Part shown: positions 35,213-42,218 of the stretch, piece after piece
Layout: each line of letters opens with the position of its first letter
How positions within the stretch are numbered: position 1 is the stretch's first letter
From: an uncultured Collinsella sp.
Lineage (GTDB): Bacteria; Actinomycetota; Coriobacteriia; Coriobacteriales; Coriobacteriaceae
Length of the DNA stretch: 64,000 bases
NCBI GenBank assembly: GCA_900541045.1
Contig: UQID01000007.1
Coordinates: 1-64,000, forward strand
Direction of reading: 5' to 3'
Position numbers and translations under genes: made by a program
Notes under the pieces: generated by a model
What the model was told of the DNA's origin: nothing
The model's database searches: none
The model's input: the letters and a program-made list of their open reading frames with translations, nothing else

Positions 35213-35345
35213 CGGGCAAAACCACCAGTCCCATTCCGGTTTTGCCCGGCATTTCTCACACGACTGGTCGCGTAGCCGGTTTTGGAATTGCTTGTGACCC
35301 CAAGCAGTGCCTCCGATAACCAGTCCAAAACCGGCTCATGACCAG
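35213..35345 (+). promoter_or_regulatory. Structured leader element 2 (riboswitch candidate), eda copy
   Basis: In order: hairpin CGGGCAAAACC/GGTTTTGCCCG closing the loop that holds AGTCCCATTCC; ACGACTG; a closing helix CTGGTC/GACCAG; an inner helix AGCCGGTTTT/AAAACCGGCT; a small hairpin GCTT/AAGC; and the 18-base core GCAGTGCCTCCGATAACC (35304-35321). The copy at 38277-38401 keeps the core, the loop and ACGACTG while all helices change with compensating bases. It lies 50 bases before the eda start codon. Confidence 0.75.
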
Positions 35346-35395
35346 CCCTTTTAGCAATTACGCGCACTCGCGCGCCGCACATCGAAAGGAACATC

Positions 35396-36037
35396 ATGTT
35401 CGATCAGTTCTACACCACGCTTGAGTCCCTGGGCATCGTGCCGGTCGTCGTGCTCGACAAGGTCGAGGACGCCGCTCCGCTCGCTCACGCCCTGATGGCC
35501 GCCGGCATGAAATCCGCCGAGGTAACCTTCCGCACCGCTTGCGCCGCCGAGTGCATCGCCGCCATGGCCGAGGCCGAGCCCGAGATGTGCGTTGGCGCCG
35601 GCACCGTCCTGACTGTCGAGCAGGTTGAGCAGGCCCGTGCCGCCGGTGCCAAGTTCATCGTCTCCCCGGGCTACAACGAGGCTGTCGTCAAGCACTGCAT
35701 CGACATCGACCTGCCCGTGCTGCCCGGTACCGTGACTCCCTCCGAGGTCACCGCTGCCGTCAACCTGGGCCTCAAGGTCACCAAGTTCTTCCCGGCAGCC
35801 CAGTACGGCGGCCTCAACACCATCAAGGCCCTCGCCGCTCCGTTTGTCGGTCACCGCTTTATGCCCACCGGCGGCGTGAGCACCGCTAACGTCGAGGAGT
35901 ACCTGAGCTCTTCCGCCATCATCGCCTGCGGCGGCACCTGGATGGTCAAGCCGGCCCTGTTCGCCGACGGCAACTTCTCCAAGGTCGAGCAGATCGCTCG
36001 CGAGGCCATGGACGTCGTCAAGAAGGTCCGCGCCTAA
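35396..36037 (+). CDS. eda: 2-keto-3-deoxy-6-phosphogluconate aldolase
   Basis: Class I aldolase cleaving KDPG to pyruvate and glyceraldehyde 3-phosphate. The 213-residue TIM barrel has the AGMKSAEVTFRT strand with the catalytic Glu, CVGAGTVLT, FIVSPGYN and the Schiff-base Lys in VTKFFPA, then FMPTGGVS. AAAGGAAC precedes the ATG. Downstream of kdgK after a 255-base gap that holds a structured element, and followed by a strong terminator. Confidence 0.95.
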   Translation: MFDQFYTTLESLGIVPVVVLDKVEDAAPLAHALMAAGMKSAEVTFRTACAAECIAAMAEAEPEMCVGAGTVLTVEQVEQARAAGAKFIVSPGYNEAVVKHCIDIDLPVLPGTVTPSEVTAAVNLGLKVTKFFPAAQYGGLNTIKALAAPFVGHRFMPTGGVSTANVEEYLSSSAIIACGGTWMVKPALFADGNFSKVEQIAREAMDVVKKVRA

Positions 36038-36054
36038 TCCAGCTCTCTATCGTG

Positions 36055-36086
36055 GAGGGCGCGACCTAGACCGCGCCCTCTTTTTT
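36055..36086 (+). terminator. Rho-independent terminator of eda
   Basis: GAGGGCGCG and CGCGCCCTC with an eight-base loop, then TTTTTT. It begins 18 bases after the stop codon. Confidence 0.93.
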
Positions 36087-36087
36087 G

Positions 36088-36185
36088 AAGCGGCTCGGAA
36101 GCGTGCCGTTTCCGTCACGGACAAGAACCGAAACCGTCTTGCATGCTGATAGAACGTGACGGAAGCGACACGCCCCCGAGCCGCT
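36088..36185. repeat. Long imperfect inverted repeat
   Basis: AGCGGCTCGG...TTCCGTCACG on the left pairs with CGTGACGGAA...CGAGCCGCT on the right; the loop is about 35 bases. I found no second copy in the window. Confidence 0.65.
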
Positions 36186-36238
36186 TTTTCTTCGGCTAAA
36201 TCTTTGCCCTAACATAATCCAGAGCGCCAAAACAAACG

Positions 36239-36297
36239 CGGTGCCGTCTGGAGGAATCGACCCCTTGCTTCCGGTCTGTCCCTCCAAACGGCACCGC
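36239..36297. repeat. Inverted repeat with GCGGTGCCGT arms
   Basis: GCGGTGCCGT-TGGAGG and CCTCCA-ACGGCACCGC flank a loop of about 25 bases. Single copy here. Confidence 0.65.
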
Positions 36298-36326
36298 ATC
36301 TTTTATGCCACGTCATGCCCCAACGC

Positions 36327-36393
36327 AGTTGCGGTGAAATAGGGGCTGTTTGCGCCGCCTGGGCCGCAAAACAATCCCTATTTCACCGCAACT
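36327..36393. repeat. Palindromic repeat family R3, copy a
   Basis: AGTTGCGGTGAAATAGGG and CCCTATTTCACCGCAACT flank a centre of about 30 bases. It lies 14 bases from the stop of the GntR-family gene. Confidence 0.85.
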
Positions 36394-36407
36394 GATGAGG
36401 GGATAGA

Positions 36408-37100
36408 CTAGATTGACGAATCTTTGGACAGCTCAAAGTAGCCGGGATGCAAGGCGATGACCGGGCCCTGCTCCTCGGGCATTAGATGCAGGTGTATCTC
36501 CGCCAGATAGCTCGCCGTATCGGTGTCGCCCTCTTTAATGGCCTCGAGAATCCGGCGATGCTGCCGACGAATGGGCTCCCAATCCAAATCCTGAGACACC
36601 GCGCGTAGCCAGTTATACCGCTCAAAATGCGTGTTGATGCTCTTCATCCAATCCCACAGCATGTGGCGGCCGGCAATCTCAAAACACGTCTCGTGGAACA
36701 GGTTGTCCAGGTCAAAGAAACGACGCGTCTCGCTGTGGTCGAGCGACTCGAACTCGGCGAGAATCTGCTCGAGCCGGCGCTTTTGCTCGGGCGTAGCAGC
36801 CGAGCAGCATTTGATCAGCACACTTCTCTCGAGCTTCTCGCGCAAAAAGCAGGCGTTCTCGGCACGCTCCATGCTGATCTTTGAGACATAGGTACCGCTC
36901 TTGGGACGCGTTTCCACCAGCTCTTGCTCGCGCAGGCGCACAAAGGACTCGCGGATGGGCGTGCGCCCGATCCCCGTCTCCTTTTCCAGACCAATCGCCG
37001 AAAGGCGCGTGCCGGGCTTGAACTCGGCATAGATGATCTTGGAGCGCAATGCGTTGTATGCCTGGTCTTGCAGACTCTGATAATGCTGGTGCTGTTCCAT
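36408..37100 (-). CDS. GntR-family regulator, FadR/FCD subgroup
   Basis: A 230-residue regulator: N-terminal winged helix (QAYNALRSKIIYAEFKPGTRLSAIGLEKETGIGRTPIRESF) and an all-helical FCD domain with the metal/ligand residues in DLDNLFHETCFEIAG, HFERY and the later RRQHRRILEAI. FCD regulators often answer to sugar acids, which fits the uronate genes around it, but the ligand is not shown. Start 37100, not the ATG 11 codons upstream, since the helix-turn-helix block begins soon after. A related decayed gene lies near 41926. Confidence 0.88.
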   Translation of the reverse strand: MEQHQHYQSLQDQAYNALRSKIIYAEFKPGTRLSAIGLEKETGIGRTPIRESFVRLREQELVETRPKSGTYVSKISMERAENACFLREKLERSVLIKCCSAATPEQKRRLEQILAEFESLDHSETRRFFDLDNLFHETCFEIAGRHMLWDWMKSINTHFERYNWLRAVSQDLDWEPIRRQHRRILEAIKEGDTDTASYLAEIHLHLMPEEQGPVIALHPGYFELSKDSSI

Positions 37101-37220
37101 AAAGCCCTCGGTTAGTCGAATACCACCATGCAATACTAACGCAACGCCGCGCCCCAGCTCCCAATCAGTCTTTTTGGGACAGGGCTCTTTTAGCTACCCT
37201 GGCCCGCAGATCAGTCCCCT

Positions 37221-37382
37221 TGCCACAAAAGGGGCCCATCTACTACGTTAACGCGGATATCCCCGACCATGCTGAAAAGTGCGAAAACAAAACCGCAGGT
37301 AGACAGCTTGTCGATTTTCAAAAAAGCCGGCTATGGTTGACCCCTGCGGTTTAAACGTAGTAGATAGGCCCTTTTCGTGGCA
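37221..37382. mobile_element. MITE-like nested palindrome
   Basis: About 160 bases with imperfect terminal inverted repeats of some 30 bases (TGCCACAAAAGGGGCCCATC left; GATAGGCCCTTTTCGTGGCA right, both including CTACTACGTT) and an inner inverted repeat AAACCGCAGG/CCTGCGGTTT. No ORF for a transposase. Only one copy is in this window. Confidence 0.5.
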
Positions 37383-37421
37383 CAGCACTATTCCATCCCA
37401 AATTGGCACCCCGGGCCCACT

Positions 37422-37494
37422 ATAAGTTGCGGTGAAGTAGGGACTAATGGCGCCGTTGGAGCTGCCAAACAGTCCGTATTTCACCGCAACTTAT
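37422..37494. repeat. Palindromic repeat family R3, copy b
   Basis: ATAAGTTGCGGTGAAGTA and TATTTCACCGCAACTTAT arms. It lies 17 bases from the HIT gene stop. Confidence 0.85.
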
Positions 37495-37510
37495 GGGGGA
37501 TGAAGGAGCT

Positions 37511-37945
37511 TTACAGGTTGGCGATGATTGCTTGGGCGATTTCGTCGTACTGAGCCGGCTCGAGCGTGACGCGACCGGGGTTCATGGCGAACACGTCACC
37601 AAACTCAAACGGGTCGTCCTTGTACTTGGGGACGATATGCACATGCAGATGATGCATGGTGTCGCCATAAGCGCCAAAATTGATCTTGTCAGGGTTGAAC
37701 GCCTTGTGCAGCGCGGCTGCGACGTGACGAACATCAGCCATAAAGGCAGCTGCGTCCTCCTCGGACATGCAGGAGATGTCGTCGACATGCTGCTTGGAGG
37801 CCACGATCACGCGGCCTTTGTGGCTTTGCTCCTTAAACAGGATAAGCTTGCTGGCGGGCAGGTCGAGCATGGGGATGCCAAAGGCATCGACGAGCGTGTT
37901 GTCGGTCCCGCACATGCAGTACGAGCAATCGGTGTGCTGTTCCAT
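37511..37945 (-). CDS. HIT-family nucleotide-binding protein
   Basis: A 144-residue protein with an N-terminal C-x2-C pair (CSYCMCG), the helix typical of Hint-type HIT proteins, and the histidine triad HLHVHIVP. Such proteins hydrolyse nucleotide phosphoramidates or similar nucleotide conjugates. AAAGGATC precedes the ATG at 37945. A perfect CGAAATCGATTTCG palindrome lies 110 bases upstream. Confidence 0.9.
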   Translation of the reverse strand: MEQHTDCSYCMCGTDNTLVDAFGIPMLDLPASKLILFKEQSHKGRVIVASKQHVDDISCMSEEDAAAFMADVRHVAAALHKAFNPDKINFGAYGDTMHHLHVHIVPKYKDDPFEFGDVFAMNPGRVTLEPAQYDEIAQAIIANL

Positions 37946-38053
37946 GGTGATCCTTTCGATCTGGGTGAAGGCGTTCGCCGCAACACGACCGGCGGGCGCG
38001 ACCAAGCTGCCCGGCAATCTATGACGAACGTACAATGCGCTCTCTAACCGTTG

Positions 38054-38067
38054 CGAAATCGATTTCG
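38054..38067. promoter_or_regulatory. Perfect LacI-type palindrome upstream of the HIT gene
   Basis: CGAAATCGATTTCG, a 14-bp perfect palindrome with CG at the centre, the best copy of the motif also seen at kdgK and at 38180. Confidence 0.6.
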
Positions 38068-38109
38068 AGCATGTCCTTGCCATGATACCGCCAACGAGTT
38101 GTTGCGATT

Positions 38110-38125
38110 AGGTGAACGTTCACCT
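38110..38125. promoter_or_regulatory. Second-type operator palindrome, upstream of the membrane protein promoter
   Basis: AGGTGAACGTTCACCT is a perfect 16-bp palindrome 18 bases upstream of the -35 box. The motif recurs near kduD (42219) and GH105 (59169, 59199). Confidence 0.65.
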
Positions 38126-38142
38126 TTTTATTATTTTTCTCT

Positions 38143-38169
38143 TTGCAAAAAGAATCCCGTGCGTATACT
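38143..38169 (+). promoter_or_regulatory. Promoter of the membrane protein gene
   Basis: TTGCAA-N15-TATACT, identical in boxes and spacing to the kdgK promoter. Confidence 0.65.
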
Positions 38170-38179
38170 AAGGCTCAAA

Positions 38180-38193
38180 CGAAACCGATTTCG
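38180..38193. promoter_or_regulatory. LacI-type operator at the membrane protein promoter
   Basis: CGAAACCGATTTCG, the same 14 bases as at kdgK and at nearly the same distance after the -10 box; the flanking AA...TT extend the symmetry. Confidence 0.7.
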
Positions 38194-38197
38194 TTGA

Positions 38198-38255
38198 GCG
38201 TGGGCAATAGGATGCTAAGACGCACCCTACCATCTTGGCATCTTATCGCCCACGC
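38198..38255 (+). promoter_or_regulatory. Structured leader element 1, membrane protein copy
   Basis: An 18-bp stem (GCGTGGGCAATAGGATGC with GCATCTTATCGCCCACGC, one mismatch and one wobble) around a 22-base loop that matches the kdgK copy at 19 positions, including GCACCCTACC. Confidence 0.75.
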
Positions 38256-38276
38256 AATGCCATTTGCTTTCTTCCC

Positions 38277-38401
38277 GTCTCGTTGGACCTTTAGTCCCAT
38301 TCCGGCACAGCGAGACACTTCCTAGACGACTGACCGTGGGGCCGGCTTTTCTGCTTTTGCAGCAGTGCCTCCGATAACCCTCTTTTGCCGGCCCGGGTCA
38401 G
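38277..38401 (+). promoter_or_regulatory. Structured leader element 2 (riboswitch candidate), membrane protein copy
   Basis: Hairpin GTCTCGTTG/CAGCGAGAC with AGTCCCATTCCGG in its loop; ACGACTG; closing helix CTGACC/GGTCAG; inner helix GGCCGGC/GCCGGCC; hairpin CTGC/GCAG; core GCAGTGCCTCCGATAACC (38362-38379). It ends 33 bases before the start codon and directly follows element 1. Confidence 0.75.
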
Positions 38402-38434
38402 CTTTTTCACACAACCGAAAGGACGGGTAGCAAC

Positions 38435-39115
38435 ATGCGACCGCTCATCATCATGCATGGCGAGAACATCGACTGGTGCCATACCGTCATCAGAATGCTG
38501 ATGTATCTGGTGGGCGTTGCAGTACTGGCACTCGGTATGAGTCTCCAGACGGCATCCGGCCTGGGCGTCGCCGCGCTCACGTGCTTTGCCACAACCCTAT
38601 CCATGCTCACTGGCGAGACGCTCGGCTTTTGGATCACCGCAACCTACGTCGCCTACATCGTGGCGCAATTAGCCATCTTGCGAAGCGAGTTCCAGCCGCG
38701 CATCCTGCTCGAGTTGTTCTTCTCAACGCTGATTGGCGGCTTGACCGACCTCTTCATGGCAGTCAACCCACTGCATCCCACGGCACTCCCCACACAGATT
38801 GCGACCATGCTGCTCTCCCTCGCTGTCACCGCATTTGGCGTAAGTCTCGTCGTCAACATGGGCGTTGTCCCCAACGCGCCCGACGGCTTGGTGCAAGTCA
38901 TTGCCGAAAAGCTTAAACGCCGCTTTGGTGACGTAAAAGTCGTGTTTGACTGCTCACATGTCGCCGCCTCGCTCGCGTTGTCGCTGATCTTTATGTACAA
39001 CCTGGGCGGCTTTGGCGTCACGACCGCCATCTCGGCACTGTTCCTGGGCCATGTCATCAACGTCGCCAACAAGCTGTTCGCCCAGCGCTTTATCCGCGCG
39101 GCATTTGGAAAATAG
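38435..39115 (+). CDS. YczE/YitT-like membrane protein, possible uronate or KDG transporter
   Basis: A 226-residue protein with about five or six hydrophobic spans and the pattern GMSLQTASGLGVAALTCFATTLS, VSLVVNMGVVPNAPDGLVQVIAEK near the middle, as in YczE/YitT-type proteins of unknown function. AAAGGACGGG precedes the ATG. Its leader has the kdgK-type promoter and operator plus both structured elements, so it is probably co-regulated with kdgK and eda. A role in moving a pathway sugar acid is my inference; the family itself gives no proof. Confidence 0.65.
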   Translation: MRPLIIMHGENIDWCHTVIRMLMYLVGVAVLALGMSLQTASGLGVAALTCFATTLSMLTGETLGFWITATYVAYIVAQLAILRSEFQPRILLELFFSTLIGGLTDLFMAVNPLHPTALPTQIATMLLSLAVTAFGVSLVVNMGVVPNAPDGLVQVIAEKLKRRFGDVKVVFDCSHVAASLALSLIFMYNLGGFGVTTAISALFLGHVINVANKLFAQRFIRAAFGK

Positions 39116-39144
39116 CACCACCGCAAAACCCGCGAGTAGCGCTT

Positions 39145-39204
39145 ACTTTGCTATATCTCACTATACTTTGCTATATCTTGCTATACTTTGCTATATCTTG
39201 CTAT
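39145..39204. repeat. Three tandem 20-bp repeats
   Basis: ACTTTGCTATATCTTGCTAT occurs three times in a row (first copy with two changes), followed by a partial copy. It ends 22 bases before the ATPase gene and probably covers its promoter; the repeated units may be binding sites. Confidence 0.8.
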
Positions 39205-39226
39205 ATCTTGAGCAAAGGTGGCTCAC

Positions 39227-40318
39227 ATGCAAACAAACCCTTTTAAGCCCACAGCAGGTAAAACACCCCCCACGATTATCGGCCGCGAAGATGTACTCGA
39301 AGAATTCAGTGAAGGCCTCACCAACGGGCCTGGTGCCCCTGGGCGCCTAATGCGCATAGCCGGCGTCCGTGGAACGGGCAAGACGGTCCTCCTTGACGAG
39401 TGCTCACGTTTGGCGCAAAGCCGTGGCTGGACGGTCATAAAAGAGGTCGCAACCGAGGGACTTTGCCAGCGCATTCTCGAACAGCTGCAGCCCAAATTCC
39501 AGGCCAAACACGCCAGATTTGAGCCCACCGTAGCTGGCATATCCATCGGCAGCATAGATATTGAGCGAATCGGCCCATCGCTACGCGACGCCATGAGACA
39601 GACAATATCCAAGAATGGAAATGGCCTGCTCATCACTCTCGACGAGGTTCAAGACGCAGAGCTCGATGAGGTCCGAACGCTCTCCATTGCGATTCAGCAG
39701 GTTATCGGCGAAGACCTTGATATCGCCTTTGTTTTTGCGGGGCTGCCTTCGATGATTGAAAGCATCATCAACGGAAAGACACTTACGTTTTTGCGCCGTG
39801 CCCTCCCCTTTGACCTGAAGGCTGTGGCAGTAACCGAAGTGTCGTACTCCCTCGAGGAAACCATTGAAGCGTCTGGCATGGAGTTGCAGCCAGGTATTGC
39901 CGGCCAACTTGCCGAGGCAACGCAAGGCTACCCCTTTATGATTCAGCTCGTTGGATATTACGCATGGCAACTGGCACGACGCGCCCATACAACTGTAATT
40001 GGAGAGGAAGAGGCAAAGCGAGGCATCGCAACAGCACGCGAACGCTTCTGCGCAATGGTGATTGAGCCCGCGCTGCAGCGCATTCCGCCCACGTGCATCG
40101 CTTATCTGCTGAGCATGGCGTCCTTAGGGCAGACGAGCTCGACCAGCATGGTTGCCGATGACTTAAACAAGACACCTCAACAGGTAAGTTCCATCCGCAG
40201 TCGTCTGCTGAGAGAGTCGATCATTGAGGCGCCCTCGTACGGCAAGGTCTCATTTGCCATCCCCTACATGCGCGACTACCTCAACGAACACAAAGCCGAA
40301 CTGGAAGCTGAACTGTAG
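39227..40318 (+). CDS. AAA-type ATPase with C-terminal winged helix
   Basis: A 363-residue soluble protein: P-loop GVRGTGKT near residue 45, Walker B-like LLITLDEVQD, a sensor segment (IAFVFAGLPSM), and a C-terminal region that looks like a winged helix (DDLNKTPQQVSSIRSRLLRES). It resembles the orphan archaeal-type/AAA_16 ATPases found in many actinobacteria, whose function is unclear. Start at ATG 39227 with AAAGGTGG upstream; a GTG three codons earlier is possible. It is a single gene with tandem repeats in front and a terminator behind. Confidence 0.75.
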   Translation: MQTNPFKPTAGKTPPTIIGREDVLEEFSEGLTNGPGAPGRLMRIAGVRGTGKTVLLDECSRLAQSRGWTVIKEVATEGLCQRILEQLQPKFQAKHARFEPTVAGISIGSIDIERIGPSLRDAMRQTISKNGNGLLITLDEVQDAELDEVRTLSIAIQQVIGEDLDIAFVFAGLPSMIESIINGKTLTFLRRALPFDLKAVAVTEVSYSLEETIEASGMELQPGIAGQLAEATQGYPFMIQLVGYYAWQLARRAHTTVIGEEEAKRGIATARERFCAMVIEPALQRIPPTCIAYLLSMASLGQTSSTSMVADDLNKTPQQVSSIRSRLLRESIIEAPSYGKVSFAIPYMRDYLNEHKAELEAEL

Positions 40319-40342
40319 AGGCGCCAATATCCCAGAGGACAG

Positions 40343-40379
40343 CAGGCCCCAAGCCGGTGTAGGCTTGGGGCCTGTTTTG
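40343..40379. terminator. Terminator between the ATPase and AlbA_2 genes
   Basis: CAGGCCCCAAGCC and GGCTTGGGGCCTG with a six-base loop, then TTTTGT on the plus strand. The genes on both sides converge on it. Confidence 0.9.
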
Positions 40380-40397
40380 TAGCTTTGCTCTTTTGAG

Positions 40398-41651
40398 CTA
40401 TGCGCGCTCGTATTTCGTGGCGCGTCCTGTCCCCCGCCTTACGATCGAGTTTCGGTTGAGCAAAGATTCAAGCGCCGTCAACGTGCGCGTGCGGCTCAAT
40501 CCCGTCTGTTGCTCAATCTCACCCCGCGACAGTATTCGTCCGCCTGACAAAACCTTGAGAACCTGGACCTCTTCCTCAGACCCTTCAAAGGCATCGATAA
40601 CGGGCAATGTGACGGCCACCATGCCGCCGCGAACATCAAATACCGGCTGGCTCAAAGAATCTCGATACGCACGCCTGATTCGCGCGATTCCCGTACCAAA
40701 TTTCTCGATGTAATCCAGCTTTAGAAAGACCTCAGCGACAATTGGGTTTCTGAGCACGGATATCTGCCCATACAGGTATTGTTCCGTCGTCAAACCGGCG
40801 GGTAGCGATCCGGGGGAAGTCACAACGACGCGATCATTGTACAAAGCGATTTGAACATTCGCCCGAACGTCCCATGTCCGATGCACCAAAGCGTTTGCGA
40901 CAGCTTCGCGGAACGCCTCAAGAGGAATTCGATCGGTTTGGACGCGTTCCATCCCCTCGATACGTTCATAACGGTAGTAGCGTGCAAACATAGCAACCGC
41001 CCTGTCCACCTGCTCAATTGCGGATAGACCTGTCGCCGTCTCGCGATCCAAGATCACATCCTCGGTATCGCCAAAACGGACGCAGTCAATGCCCGGAAAA
41101 TCATTCTTATCCGCCAAAATCGCCGCGGCATTGGTATAGCCATCCTTGCCGAGCAAGCGGAGCGTACGCATGATATCCGGCGTTAGCTCGGAAATGCCGA
41201 GGTGTTCAACACACTTATGCTCAAGCGTGTGAAAACTCAAGTCCTGGCGAGCCGACGCGAGCGCGTCGAACGTTACGTTGCTGCCTTCGAGCGTCAGCCT
41301 GCCATACTCAAACCGGTCGACCTCGACCGTCGCCGAATCGTTTCGCCTGTAAGCCTTTCCCTTGCTTCGATAAGGTTTGTCCTGGCCCTCATAAACCGTA
41401 AGGATTACGGTCCCGTGTTTCTCATCGGGCTCAAGCGAGTAACGGGGGGCTGGATCTAAGCTGTCATTAATCATATTTTCGATGCGCAGACATTCGGCAA
41501 CCGGATCTGCAAGACCGACAGCAACGCCCTCGTCATCAACGCCAAACTCAATCTTGCCCGTCCCGTAGTTTGCATAGGCGCTCACCGTTTTAAGAAACGT
41601 CGGCGTAACGCTTTCCTTGTATTCGACTGTAGGGCTCTCTCTAACAACCAT
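40398..41651 (-). CDS. AlbA_2/Schlafen-type putative regulator with GHKL-like and winged-helix parts
   Basis: A 417-residue protein. The N terminus has the AlbA_2 pattern (ESPTVEYKES, then FLKTVSAYANYGTGKIEFGVDDEGVAVGL), the middle matches the HATPase_c_4 region of these proteins (FREAVANALVHRTW, then SPGSLPAGLT), and the C terminus is a winged helix (LSRGEIEQQTGLSRTRTLTALESLL). Such proteins are annotated as DNA-binding regulators or RecG-like, with no settled role. Start at ATG 41651; GTG two codons upstream is the alternative. Confidence 0.8.
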   Translation of the reverse strand: MVVRESPTVEYKESVTPTFLKTVSAYANYGTGKIEFGVDDEGVAVGLADPVAECLRIENMINDSLDPAPRYSLEPDEKHGTVILTVYEGQDKPYRSKGKAYRRNDSATVEVDRFEYGRLTLEGSNVTFDALASARQDLSFHTLEHKCVEHLGISELTPDIMRTLRLLGKDGYTNAAAILADKNDFPGIDCVRFGDTEDVILDRETATGLSAIEQVDRAVAMFARYYRYERIEGMERVQTDRIPLEAFREAVANALVHRTWDVRANVQIALYNDRVVVTSPGSLPAGLTTEQYLYGQISVLRNPIVAEVFLKLDYIEKFGTGIARIRRAYRDSLSQPVFDVRGGMVAVTLPVIDAFEGSEEEVQVLKVLSGGRILSRGEIEQQTGLSRTRTLTALESLLNRNSIVRRGTGRATKYERA

Positions 41652-41694
41652 ATGCACCGCACCTCTCTATTCATACTCATCTGAATCGTATTAT

Positions 41695-41846
41695 AAGACG
41701 AAAACCGTTTGCGTACGGATTTCAGACAGACGCAAACGATTTTCGTCTTGATTTACGTCCGGAATTAAGACGCAAATTGCGCTTTCGTACGGCTAAATGC
41801 CAGACGCAAATCGTTTTCGTCCGTCAATACGTCCGCAATCCAGACG
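41695..41846. repeat. Cluster of inverted GACGCAAA/TTTTCGTC motifs
   Basis: AAGACGAAAACCGTTTGCGT (41695-41714) pairs at 19 of 20 positions with ACGCAAACGATTTTCGTCTT (41730-41749); a further GACGCAAATCGTTTTCGTCC stands at 41803-41822, and partial copies lie between. It falls between the AlbA_2 gene start and a decayed regulator gene. Confidence 0.65.
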
Positions 41847-41884
41847 AAAAAGCCCCGAGCTCATATTGAACTCGGGGCTCTTTG
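41847..41884 (-). terminator. Terminator-like hairpin at the edge of the decayed gene
   Basis: AGCCCCGAG and CTCGGGGCT with an 11-base loop; TTTTTC follows on the minus strand. There is no intact minus-strand gene for it, so it may be a leftover. Confidence 0.6.
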
Positions 41885-41925
41885 TGCCGCGCATCTATGA
41901 GAGGAGAAATTCGATGCGTACGGGC

Positions 41926-42178
41926 GCTACTCCATGTAGTCACCCTGAATGGCGGCAACCTCGTCGTTCCCCGCCTGATGGGCGTGCTCAAGGCATCCGT
42001 TCCCCTCTTTATCGACGTTACGGGCAAAAAGCTCGTCGAGGAGACCATCCGCACGCACCGCGGCGTGGCCGACGCCATCGAGGCGCGCAACCCCACCGCC
42101 GCGCACGACGCCATGTATCTGCACCTGGTCTACAACCGCAACATGATCGCGGAAGGCGCGATGGCGAAAAGCGAGTAA
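41926..42178 (+). pseudogene. C-terminal remnant of a GntR/FCD regulator
   Basis: About 83 codons whose translation matches the last three helices of an FCD domain (LNGGNLVVPRLMGVL, then THRGVADAIEARNPTAAHDAMYLHL). The DNA-binding domain and the first FCD helices are missing; upstream lie a terminator hairpin and repeats instead. An open frame does extend back to 41882, so a short product is not excluded, but it would lack the regulator core. It sits directly before kduD, where a regulator gene would be expected. Confidence 0.7.
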
Positions 42179-42218
42179 GGGCATCGCGACAACCGATTTC
42201 AACCGTTCACCTTTTAAA

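Larger units (their letters stand above)
36038..36407. other. Repeat-dense gap between eda and the GntR gene
   Basis: No coding sequence. It holds the eda terminator (36055-36086), a long inverted repeat (36088-36185), another (36239-36297) and an R3 palindrome (36327-36393). Confidence 0.7.
37101..37510. other. Gap between GntR and HIT genes
   Basis: Contains a MITE-like nested palindrome (37221-37382) and an R3 repeat (37422-37494). No ORF I would call. Confidence 0.6.
37946..38434. other. Regulatory region between HIT and membrane protein genes
   Basis: No coding sequence. It holds three operator-like palindromes (38054, 38110, 38180), a promoter (38143-38169) and both structured leader elements (38198-38255 and 38277-38401). 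Confidence 0.8.

Noticed and set aside
35157..35345. Reading the kdgK-eda gap as a plain terminator followed by an eda promoter
   Set aside because: The hairpin after kdgK has no U-tract, and the rest of the gap matches the structured element before the membrane protein gene, including an 18-base identical core.
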